64,000 nt of DNA from Candidatus Woesearchaeota archaeon (GTDB lineage: Archaea; Nanobdellota; Nanobdellia; Woesearchaeales; GW2011-AR9). The notes under the pieces were generated by a model, which did not search any database, was not told where the DNA came from, and was given only the letters and a program-made list of their open reading frames with translations. The position numbers and the translations under genes are program-made. The stretch is taken from the NCBI GenBank assembly GCA_018676855.1, contig JABHDY010000003.1, positions 633,907 to 697,906 of the forward strand. Direction: 5' to 3'. Position 1 is the stretch's first letter. Every line of letters begins with the position of its first letter. This document shows, piece by piece, positions 37,501-46,900 of the stretch.

Positions 37501-37861
37501 CACTTTTTTTGTTCGCACGATTAACTTTATGTTGTAACCTTTTTTCTTTTACTTTATTCTTTACCCTGCCACCCACTTGTTTTGTTTTTGTGACAACTTT
37601 TCTTGTCCCTTTTCTCAGAGAGGACGTATAAAATTTATAAGAAAAATATTTACGAACAGCTTCTGCATATTCTTGTCCAATCCACCAAATTCCTAGAAAA
37701 AATGGAATCCAGGAAAGAACATATGTCGCAATTGCAATCCAACGTATAACAATATCGTCTAAATATAAAAAAAACACTAACTGAGATCCTTTTCCTATAA
37801 GAAAACTAAAGAAAAGTAGTCCTATCCCTCCATAAAACCGTGGTGAAAAACGTAATTTCAT
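37487..37861 (-). CDS. small membrane protein with basic C-terminal tail
   Basis: Two TM segments then Lys/Arg-rich tail. Confidence 0.5.
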   Translation of the reverse strand: MKLRFSPRFYGGIGLLFFSFLIGKGSQLVFFLYLDDIVIRWIAIATYVLSWIPFFLGIWWIGQEYAEAVRKYFSYKFYTSSLRKGTRKVVTKTKQVGGRVKNKVKEKRLQHKVNRANKKSAKRR

Positions 37862-37879
37862 TTTTGTATACTAATCTCC

Positions 37880-38170
37880 TTATAACAGATCTTGAATTGA
37901 TATTTTGCCTTCAGTAATCCAATCTGTTTTGTTACAGTACGGGCATATTGAAGTATGTGAGCTGAATTTATAATTGCATCGTTCACAATACATCTTTCTT
38001 TTAACTCGCGTCTCAGTTTCAAGTCTCCATCGAAACGGTTTATTTCCTTTATAACATGAAAAACATTCATATCGCGGTTTATTACTAAGGTTTTCTACTG
38101 ATCGAGCTTCTGCTTTATCAACTGGTTTATGACATCGAAAGCACGTTACATGTATACGAAGGACGCCCAT
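37880..38170 (-). CDS. zinc-ribbon protein
   Basis: CFRC…CFSC and CERC…CPYC pairs. Confidence 0.65.
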   Translation of the reverse strand: MGVLRIHVTCFRCHKPVDKAEARSVENLSNKPRYECFSCYKGNKPFRWRLETETRVKRKMYCERCNYKFSSHTSICPYCNKTDWITEGKISIQDLL

Positions 38171-38257
38171 TCATATTGATAATCTTACATTATTTAAAAA
38201 TCTGTGTTACCCCTAAGTCTCAATAAATTTATATAGTTATATATATTATAATAAAGT

Positions 38258-39523
38258 ATGGGTAGTGTTACAAAACAGGCTTTGGAAAGAATAAAACCAT
38301 CGAATGAAGAAAAGAGTTTATTTAATAATATTACATCTTCATTTATTACTCAACTTAACAAAAAACTATCTGGTGCAAAAGCTATACTTGGTGGTAGTGG
38401 AGCAAAGGATACATGGTTATCAAAGAATCATGATATAGATGTGTTTGTTAAGTATGATTATACACAATATAAAGATAAATCCTCACAATTGTCAGAGATT
38501 GCAGAAAAGTCATTAAAAAAAGCATTTCCAAAACTTACACATAAGCGATTACATGGAAGTAGAGATTATTTTCAGGTTGTGTATAAAACGTATGTGTTTG
38601 AAGTTGTTCCCATACTTACGATTACAAAATCTGAGAAAGCTGTTAATATTACTGACATTTCCCCATTACATGCAGGATGGGTTAACAAACATGCAAAAAC
38701 TGTAAAGGACGATATTCGTCTTGCAAAAAAATTTATGCGTGCGAATAGATTGTATGGTGCTGAATCATATATTGGCGGGTTTAGTGGGTATGTTCTAGAA
38801 ATCCTAACTGTCTATTACGGTTCTTTTGATAAATTATTACAATCATGTTTAAAATGGAAATCAAAAGAAATTGTTGATCCATCAAAATTTTATAAAGGAA
38901 AATCAGCACTGTTTCATTTAAACAAATCAAAAACTCAATCTCCATTAATTGTTGTTGACCCTGTCGATAAATCGAGAAACGCGGCTGCTGCATTATCAGA
39001 AGAAAGTGTGACCAAATTAAAAGAAATTGTACGTAAGTATGTGCGGAAACCAGATATTTCGTTTTTTGAAAGGAAAGAAATTGTTCTCGCTGATCTTACA
39101 CAAGAGGCACAGAAAAAGAAACAGCACGTTGTTGCTATCCAATTTGTACCTCGAGGAGACAAAACTGATGTTGCGGGAAGTAAATTGGTAAAAGTATTCA
39201 ACTTCTGTAAAAAAGAGTTACAACCATTTGGCATTAAGAAATTTGGTTGGGACTGGAATACTCATGATAGGGCAACAATATATTTCTTTGTCTCTCTAAA
39301 TAAAAGAGAAAAGTACGAAGTGCGAATTGGTCCACCATTAAAAATGAAAGATGCAGTTATTAATTTTAAGAAGAAAAATAAATCTACGTTTATGGAAAAG
39401 GGTAAGATTAAAACAAAAGTTACAGTTCAGTATCCTCAATTAGATGATTTTGTACGAAATATGGTGAAAGAGAAATATGTTACAGAGAAAGTTACAAAAA
39501 TAAAAGTTGTAAAAATTATTTAA
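38258..39523 (+). CDS. cca: CCA-adding enzyme (class I tRNA nucleotidyltransferase)
   Basis: ILGGSGAKDTWLSKNHDIDVFVKYD; LAKKFMRANRLYGAESYIGGFSGYVLEILTVYYGSF; VVDPVDKSRNAAAALS. Confidence 0.93.
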   Translation: MGSVTKQALERIKPSNEEKSLFNNITSSFITQLNKKLSGAKAILGGSGAKDTWLSKNHDIDVFVKYDYTQYKDKSSQLSEIAEKSLKKAFPKLTHKRLHGSRDYFQVVYKTYVFEVVPILTITKSEKAVNITDISPLHAGWVNKHAKTVKDDIRLAKKFMRANRLYGAESYIGGFSGYVLEILTVYYGSFDKLLQSCLKWKSKEIVDPSKFYKGKSALFHLNKSKTQSPLIVVDPVDKSRNAAAALSEESVTKLKEIVRKYVRKPDISFFERKEIVLADLTQEAQKKKQHVVAIQFVPRGDKTDVAGSKLVKVFNFCKKELQPFGIKKFGWDWNTHDRATIYFFVSLNKREKYEVRIGPPLKMKDAVINFKKKNKSTFMEKGKIKTKVTVQYPQLDDFVRNMVKEKYVTEKVTKIKVVKII

Positions 39524-40446
39524 GTCTCTTCTTCTAACTTCTTTTTTTTCTTAGGCAGTTTAGTTCCACAATTCATACAATATTGTGCTTGTTTATCGTG
39601 TTCTTGTAACCCACATTTTGTACATTTTAATATTGTTTTTGATGCAGATTGGAACAATATCTTAACCAACTTACCTAACTGCCATGGAATTACTGCAATT
39701 CCTGATAAGATCATAGCCACAGTAACTACTTTACCCCAGGGTGATAATGGTGTTACGTCACCATATCCAACAGTAGCTAAAGTGACAATTGAGAAATACA
39801 TTGCGTCCCAAAGTGTTCCATACCCTGGATTAATCTTAGATTCTATAAACCAAATCATACCGGATGATACAAAAATGATTGTGAAAACAGTAAGAACAAT
39901 TCTAATAATGATCAGTTTTGTATCACTTAACTGACCAAACATTGTGTCCTTCTGTTTGAATATTCTCTGGAACCGCAATACCCGTAACATTCTAAATAAT
40001 CGGAGGATACGGAATATTCTGAAAAATGCGAGATTTCCGAAGTTAGCAAGTATTGGAATTATTGAAAGTAAATCTATTATACTATAAATGCTAAAGAAAT
40101 GTTTGACTTTCTTTTCAGCGACCCACATTCTTGCAACATATTCAATGATGAAGAAACCAACCAATACAAATTCTCCCATAACTAAATATCCATGGGCAGT
40201 TTCTCCAATATTATGTGTGTCAATAACGAATAACACAATTGCTAAAAAGTTTAGGAAGAACATTGTTCCTTCAATTCTTCTTCCATGTGTTGAACTATAA
40301 TTGTCAATATGAAGATGTAAGAAGGAATAAACTTTCTTAAGTATACTATCCTCTAATTTTGCTCCTTTAACCATTACCTTTTCAGATATTTTATCTTCAT
40401 CAGTAATTTTGATTGATTTCTTTTTTTTCTTTTGAGGTCTCTTCAT
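39520..40446 (-). CDS. voltage-gated-type K+ channel with C-terminal zinc ribbon
   Basis: Selectivity filter TLATVGYGDVTP; S4 FFRIFRILRLFRMLRVLRFQRIF; C-terminal CTKCGLQ…CMNCG. Confidence 0.9.
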   Translation of the reverse strand: MKRPQKKKKKSIKITDEDKISEKVMVKGAKLEDSILKKVYSFLHLHIDNYSSTHGRRIEGTMFFLNFLAIVLFVIDTHNIGETAHGYLVMGEFVLVGFFIIEYVARMWVAEKKVKHFFSIYSIIDLLSIIPILANFGNLAFFRIFRILRLFRMLRVLRFQRIFKQKDTMFGQLSDTKLIIIRIVLTVFTIIFVSSGMIWFIESKINPGYGTLWDAMYFSIVTLATVGYGDVTPLSPWGKVVTVAMILSGIAVIPWQLGKLVKILFQSASKTILKCTKCGLQEHDKQAQYCMNCGTKLPKKKKKLEEET

Positions 40447-40536
40447 ATTATTCAGTAATCTTTTTTTATTTTTAAACGTTTGTTTTTAGAAAGAGTTAAA
40501 TATGATAAATTATTACTTTAATTAAAAGAGGTAGAT

Positions 40537-42876
40537 ATGGCTAGAAGAAAATCAAGTAAATTAGATGGAATTGTACAATTACTTATTCCACCTTCTTTAG
40601 TTCTTCTTCTTGTAGTTACTATCATTGAACTTTTTTATGGTGTCGGACCAGTATTGGCAATTCTTATTGACATATTTGATATTTATGTCATTGCAATATT
40701 TGCAATTGATCTTTATTTCAGATGGTTTGAAACACCACACTTTTTTCCCTACGTGAAAAAACATATTTTAGACATAATTGCAACTATTCCGTTCAACTTA
40801 ATTTTCTTAGGAATTGAGGGATTGGTATTAATTCGTGCATTGCGTGGTGTTAAAATAATTGCACGAATAGCACGATTTGCACGGTTTGCACGGTACGGCC
40901 GATTACTTCGGTTAGTGCGTTTCGGAGCAAGAGCACCGAGGTTTCTGCGAGTACGAAAACATGTAAAGAAAGCAAAGATCAGAAAAGTTCAACCACACGA
41001 AAAGACAATGAAGAAAACGTTAAGTTTCAAAGTTATCCTATTAATTACAATCAATTCAATCATGGGAACAGGTATTTGGTTCCTTACATCTGCTGGAGCT
41101 AAGCATGCAGGTCCTGCATCGTTAGTATCATGGGGAATTCTTTCACTTATATCAGTGTATATCGCAATGTGCTTTGGAGAATTGGTATCTATGTTTCCTA
41201 AAGCTGGTGGGGTATATGAATTCGCAAAACAATCATATGGAAGGTTCTGGTCGTTTGTTATCGGATGGACAACATCCATTGCAGGAAGTGTTACCATTGC
41301 CATGCTTTTGTTAGGGGCATTACAATATCTTATTCCTATACAATATTCATTTACGTATGTCCCAATCGCAATTCTGTTGATTATTCTTTTCAGTTTCGTT
41401 GCATTCCGTGGTATGCAAACATCAACGTATGTTCTTGTTACCTTCGCATTAATTACATTAACTGCTGTTGTTGCTATTATTATTCCAGGAATAATTAATT
41501 TTCAACCAGGAAACTTTGATCCGTTTTTTGTATTTCCAACAATGAACATTCTCCTTGCCATTTTCTTCATTGCAGAAACGTTCTTTGGCTGGGAAAGTGC
41601 CATATTCTTATCAGCAGAAACGAAGAACCCTTCAAAAGTTATGCCAAAGGCGTTAATTTATGGAACACTTGTTATTGCAATCTTATCTTTCCTTCTTGCA
41701 TTTACTGCAATGGGATCTATTCCCTGGGCAGAGTTTTCAGCATCAGTTGCTCCATTAAAAGATTTAGGTGGAGTACATTTTGGAAATGTTGGCGGGATTA
41801 TATTTTCAATATTAATTTTCATATCTGTTATTGGTGCAACTGCAGGTTGGATAGTAACAGCACCAAGGTTGTTAATGTCAATAGCAGAAGATAAATTGTT
41901 CTTTACACAATTTGCAAAGATTCATCCTAAACATAAAAGTCCGTACGTTTCTATTATATTTCAAGCCATCGTTGTTTCTGCGTTGGTAATAGTTGGGGCA
42001 GGTTCTTATGAAACATTATTGCATATGCTTATTCCATTAATCCTTATAGTGTATTCTGCTGTATTGTTAAGTGTCATTATCTTACGTTTCAAGAGGCCAG
42101 AATTAAAAAGACCATACAAAGTTATTTTTGGTAGGGTTGGTCCATTTGTCACTATTTTATTCATGATATTCTTGCTTGTCATGTTCATTAAGGAAACTCA
42201 TAGCGCATTAGACATACTTCGTATCTCTGGTGGATTAATGGCATTTGGTATACCTGCATACTTTGCTATTGAATTGTTTTACGATAAGAAATATGTTACT
42301 TTACGAAGGAACTTACTTGCTCACATTTCGCACCATGTACATAAATTTCCTATCCCTAAACCAACATTTAACAAAATAATCTCTTTGGTAGGACCGTTCA
42401 CAAAGAAAAAGAACGTAATGGTGTACAATTCTCCGATGGGAAGTTTTACTCGTGGAGTTGTTAAAGGACATATTCCATTCAATAAAATATATGTTGCGAA
42501 TCAATCAAAAGAAGAAATTCGAATATTTAAAAAGAAAATCCCTGCTCGTTATAAAAATAAAATTAGTGTTCACCTTCTCCGAACGTTAAACATTCCGTCA
42601 AAAGTTAGTAAAGTAGATTCATTTATTTCATTTAATGATCTTGGTCATGTTAAAGATGTCCAAGTCTTTGTCAGAGATATGAAGAAAGTTCTGAGTAAGA
42701 ACGGTAAGTTCTGCTTCTATGTTCAACATAATATGGTTAACATGACTCCGAACGCGTTATTGGTTGATGATAAGAAAAAAATGGTAGCATTATTCAAGAA
42801 AGAAAAGTTAAAAGTAACATATTCCAGAAAAAGACGATTGTTTAAAACACGAATCTTTATCTATGGTAGAAAGTGA
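40537..42876 (+). CDS. fusion: voltage-sensor-like S1-S4 + APC-family amino-acid permease + degenerate methyltransferase-like domain
   Basis: S4-like RALRGVKIIARIARFARFARYGRLLRLVR; APC core TINSIMGTGIWFL…GELVSMFPKAGGVYEFAKQSYG; C-terminal Rossmann-like VDSFISFNDLGHVKDVQVFVRDMKKVLSKNGKFCFYV. Single uninterrupted 779-aa ORF. Confidence 0.8.
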   Translation: MARRKSSKLDGIVQLLIPPSLVLLLVVTIIELFYGVGPVLAILIDIFDIYVIAIFAIDLYFRWFETPHFFPYVKKHILDIIATIPFNLIFLGIEGLVLIRALRGVKIIARIARFARFARYGRLLRLVRFGARAPRFLRVRKHVKKAKIRKVQPHEKTMKKTLSFKVILLITINSIMGTGIWFLTSAGAKHAGPASLVSWGILSLISVYIAMCFGELVSMFPKAGGVYEFAKQSYGRFWSFVIGWTTSIAGSVTIAMLLLGALQYLIPIQYSFTYVPIAILLIILFSFVAFRGMQTSTYVLVTFALITLTAVVAIIIPGIINFQPGNFDPFFVFPTMNILLAIFFIAETFFGWESAIFLSAETKNPSKVMPKALIYGTLVIAILSFLLAFTAMGSIPWAEFSASVAPLKDLGGVHFGNVGGIIFSILIFISVIGATAGWIVTAPRLLMSIAEDKLFFTQFAKIHPKHKSPYVSIIFQAIVVSALVIVGAGSYETLLHMLIPLILIVYSAVLLSVIILRFKRPELKRPYKVIFGRVGPFVTILFMIFLLVMFIKETHSALDILRISGGLMAFGIPAYFAIELFYDKKYVTLRRNLLAHISHHVHKFPIPKPTFNKIISLVGPFTKKKNVMVYNSPMGSFTRGVVKGHIPFNKIYVANQSKEEIRIFKKKIPARYKNKISVHLLRTLNIPSKVSKVDSFISFNDLGHVKDVQVFVRDMKKVLSKNGKFCFYVQHNMVNMTPNALLVDDKKKMVALFKKEKLKVTYSRKRRLFKTRIFIYGRK

Positions 42877-42925
42877 TGTTTAGTTAATCCAAAACTATAA
42901 ATATTCCCTCTTATTTCTATTCTAT

Positions 42926-43321
42926 ATGATTTCAGTTAAAGTTACGTGTAGAGTCTGTAAAGGGTCTCATCCTGCAGACGATTTTAAGCTCCATTATGAG
43001 TTTAGGCAGATGGTCTGTCCTAACTGTTACAGTGGAAAGACACAGAAGTTGAAGGAAAAAGAGGAACTGGCTAAGAAAGAAGTTCCTCAGAAACCTGCTG
43101 GTTGGGATCAAGTTGATGATTATTTAGAAAAAGCTGCAAGAACGAAGAAACAGGATGAACAGAAAGCACAGTTTACAAAAATTCCTGGAACTGATCAAGT
43201 TAAGTGTAAATGTTTATCATGTAAATTTTCATTCAAATATAACCCGTTTAGAAAACTTCCTAGAACATGTCCCTTCTGTAATGCTGACATTCCTAAATTA
43301 AGAACTTTTAGTTTATTATAA
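42926..43321 (+). CDS. double zinc-ribbon protein
   Basis: CRVC…CPNC and CLSC…CPFC pairs. Confidence 0.65.
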   Translation: MISVKVTCRVCKGSHPADDFKLHYEFRQMVCPNCYSGKTQKLKEKEELAKKEVPQKPAGWDQVDDYLEKAARTKKQDEQKAQFTKIPGTDQVKCKCLSCKFSFKYNPFRKLPRTCPFCNADIPKLRTFSLL

Positions 43322-43338
43322 TGGGTTAATTCAAGAAC

Positions 43339-43680
43339 ATGTCAAAAACAGAAGTAATGAAATGTTTACAGTGTGGCATTTGTTGTAAACTCTTTGTTAT
43401 TAATCTTAATGAAGAGGAGTATAATTCTAAGAGATATAAAACTGTTTTTCAGGAATTTAGCCATTTTGATTGGGAGGAAGCAGAACTAATTGGCGCTAAT
43501 TTACTTATGCAAAAAGAAGATGGAAAGACGTGTATTTACTTAGAGAATACAAAATGTTCAATTCATCTAAGTCGTCCTAAAGCATGTCAGGCATTTTTCT
43601 GTGAATCTAAAGAAGAATGGTGCCAAGACATGGTTAGAATAATAAACAAAGAAAAAGAAACTAATTTCATTTTGACATAG
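43339..43680 (+). CDS. YkgJ-family cysteine cluster protein
   Basis: CLQCGICCKLF…CIYLENTKCSIHLSRPKACQAFFC. Confidence 0.82.
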   Translation: MSKTEVMKCLQCGICCKLFVINLNEEEYNSKRYKTVFQEFSHFDWEEAELIGANLLMQKEDGKTCIYLENTKCSIHLSRPKACQAFFCESKEEWCQDMVRIINKEKETNFILT

Positions 43681-43741
43681 AAAACTTTATATACTTTGTT
43701 GTGCAACAATGCATTATATTAATGCAATGCATCAACGCACA

Positions 43742-43936
43742 ATGGATAAAAAAGAGTTAGTTATTAGATTATTGAAAAAGAACACTGATGGACTTACCAT
43801 TATTGAGATTGCTAAAGAACTGAAAGTTTCTCGTAATACTGTTCCTGTTATTCTTGCAGAATTGAAAGGAGCAGGTTTGATAAGAATTCGACCAGTAGGC
43901 AAAGCTAAGTTACATTATTGGGGAGGAAGAAAGTGA
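43742..43936 (+). CDS. small winged-helix/HTH DNA-binding protein
   Basis: MDKKELVIRLLKKNTDGLTIIEIAKELKVSRNTVPVILAELKGAGLIRIRPVGKAKLHYW. Start set at ATG 43742. Confidence 0.75.
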   Translation: MDKKELVIRLLKKNTDGLTIIEIAKELKVSRNTVPVILAELKGAGLIRIRPVGKAKLHYWGGRK

Positions 43937-46900
43937 AACATGTGAAAAGACGTAGAAAGGAGAGTCTTATCATAGTTTCAAGTATAATGATATTTGTCAT
44001 GGGGTTATTTTTTCTTAATAACATTATTAACCCAGTTGATTCTACTAGTCTGCTTACAGGTGCGGTTATTGGTATTCCTGGAGAAGATGTTGCTAATGAT
44101 ACTATTGTTGATCCAATTCCCGAGATTTTATCTGAAATAGAAAACATAACAGAAAGTAATGAAACCTTTCTCATTGAAATAGAACCAGAATTGAATGAAA
44201 GTCTTGTAGAAGAATCTATTGCACTTCCTATTGATATTCCTGTAGAAGAGGATTTTGTTGAAGAACCTATATTTGAACCCGAAATCATCGAAGAACCAGA
44301 AGTTGTTATAGAAATTCCTGAAGAACCTGATAATTCAATAACTGGGGGCGTAACTGTTGGGATTCCAGAAGATATTATCGATGAACCAGTAGAAGAAATA
44401 GAAGAAGAACCTGTTATAGAAGAACCTATACTTGATGTTCCTATTGAAGAACCAATAATAAATGAAACGAATATAACATTTGAAAAACCTGTATTTCCAG
44501 TTATTATTGAACCAATATTTGAAGAGAATAGTACAAACAAAACAGAAACTCTAAACCAAACAACAATATTTATAGAAAATAATATAATTGTACAAGCTCA
44601 GCCACAGATAAGTTTAGATATCATTTATCCTTTAGAATCAATTAATGTTACACTTGACGATTTTTTCAACATTTCTGTTAATGTAACTTGTTCTGACGCA
44701 GATTGTGGAGAAGTTAATGTTAGTTTAGATCCCGATACGACAATTTATAATTTCTCGAATTGTAATAACTCTGGAAGGTTAGGGCCAAGTTTAACTAACT
44801 GTACTTCTTTTTATAATGATACAACTTTAGAGGATTTGGTTGGAGTCGTCAGCGGAATTCAAAATTGGACAGTTCCAGCAACCGGAACGTATACTATTGA
44901 AGCTGGTGGTGCAAGGGGTGGTAACAGTACACAAGCAGTAGCAGGAGTAGGTGGAAATGGTTCAAAAATGAGTGGTAGTTTTGACTTAACTGCAGGAGAA
45001 GTAATATTTATTGTAATTGGTCAAATGGGAGAAGATTCAAGAAATCCAGGTGGTGGTGGTGCGTCATATGTTTATAGAGATGCAGATGATACTCTTCCAT
45101 TAATTGTTGCTGGTGGTGGTGGAGGAGGTAGTTATTCAGGTTCATTAGGTGGAAACTCTCCAGTTACAGAAAATGGAACGAACGGTTTTGGTATGACTAC
45201 TGGAAAAGGAGTTAGTGGGCATGGAGCTATCAAACCAACAAGTGTTGGAAATAGTAATTTTGCGGGTGGTGGTGCCGGTTGGCTTTCTGACGGGATTGAT
45301 GGTTTACATACTTGTACTAGATTAACTGAGGGAGGTTATTCTCCACGAAATGGCAGTAATGGTGGTTTAGGAAATGCTGCTGCCGCTACTACGGGTGAGG
45401 GTGGTTTTGGTGGCGGCGGAGGCGGACAAGCTAGATGTGGAGCAGTTGGTGGCGGAGGAGGTGGTGGATACTCGGGAGGAGGTTCTGGTGGAGAAGAAGC
45501 TGGTGGCTATCAAGCAGGTGGAGCCGGTGGATCATACAATGGTGGAACAAGTCAAAATAATTCTGCTGGAATAAATGATATCAATGGTTACGTTACAATA
45601 ACTTCAACTGCTTCTGTTAAAGGTGGACTTGTTTCAACGAACACTTCAAAAACACCATTCTACACAAATACCACTAACCCTTACAATCTTACTCTTAATC
45701 AAGACGAATCACAAGTTATTACTTGGTGGGTTAATGCCACTGGAAGTTTAAATGATTATATTTTTTATGTTTATGCGAACACAACAAGTAATATGAGTAA
45801 TAGTAATATAACAGATACGTGGAATGTTACTATTAAAGATAAAAAGTCTCCAATTATAAATATAACTTATCCGGACTCTATCACATACAATGTATCTATA
45901 ACTGATTTAAATTATACTTATTTTGATAAAATAGGTTCTGGAAGTTGTTGGTACAGTATTGATAGTGGTGCAACTAATCAAAGTGTTAGTTCTTCTGGAA
46001 CGAACTTTACAGGATTAAGCACTTCTGATGGAAGTAATACTTGGGACGTTTATTGTAATGATAGTTCTAACAATTTTGGCTCAAGCTCTATAACTTTTAC
46101 AAGCTCAGTTCCCTCAATTTCATTGACCATAGTTTCTCCTAGTCAAAATATTAATGTTACTCAGAATGAATCATTTGAAGTTTCAGTTACTGTTAGTTGT
46201 ACCAACAATGATTGTGGTGATGTTAATGTCAGTTTAGATCCATTTCCAGTATCAGATGAACAAAAGATCATAAAAGAATATGAAGAAAAAATTGAGAATG
46301 ATGTGATCACCCAAAGTGCTATTACTCTCCTTGACAATAAAAGTTTTTCGTACGATATTCAAGATGGTTGCGAATTAAATGATGGACAATCCGACGTTTT
46401 TGATGGGGGTATATTTTTATACATTAATAATTCAGTTTTTAATGGTGCAAGAAGTTCCACTGAAGATGATGGAAGAGAAGCGTACTGTACTGGTACGACC
46501 ATGTCTTCATTAAATATTAGTAGAAAAGTGTATGTTCCTCACACTGCTAATTGGTCTCGTTATTTAGAAGTTTTACACAATACTGGAAGTGATGAAGCGT
46601 GTGTTAATGTTAAGATATATTCTAATATGGGTTCTGATGGTTCCGATTTCATTAATACTTCTGATTATAATATTACTTGGGAAATTATAGACCATTGGTT
46701 AATGTGGGACGATACAAGTATTACTGCTGGCGATGATGCTGCAGGTTTTGTATATCAACAAGATGGTGCTACCGAAACTATTGATTCTGTTAATCCGACT
46801 AGTGTTGCCGACGGCACCCAATATAATGGATTAAACGAATGGATTTGGAACGATGTTTGTGTTCCTGCAGGTGATACCAAAATCTTAATGCATTTCTTTA

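Noticed and set aside
43905-44540. 211-aa minus-strand Ser/Gly/Ile-rich ORF (GSSIGTSSIGSSITGSS…)
   Set aside because: Antisense shadow of the Glu/Pro/Ile-rich 5' part of the giant surface-protein gene.
45374-45574. Out-of-frame ORF and apparent DNA repeats in the glycine-rich segment
   Set aside because: GGN codon runs of the Gly-rich domain create both; no separate gene or CRISPR-like spacing.
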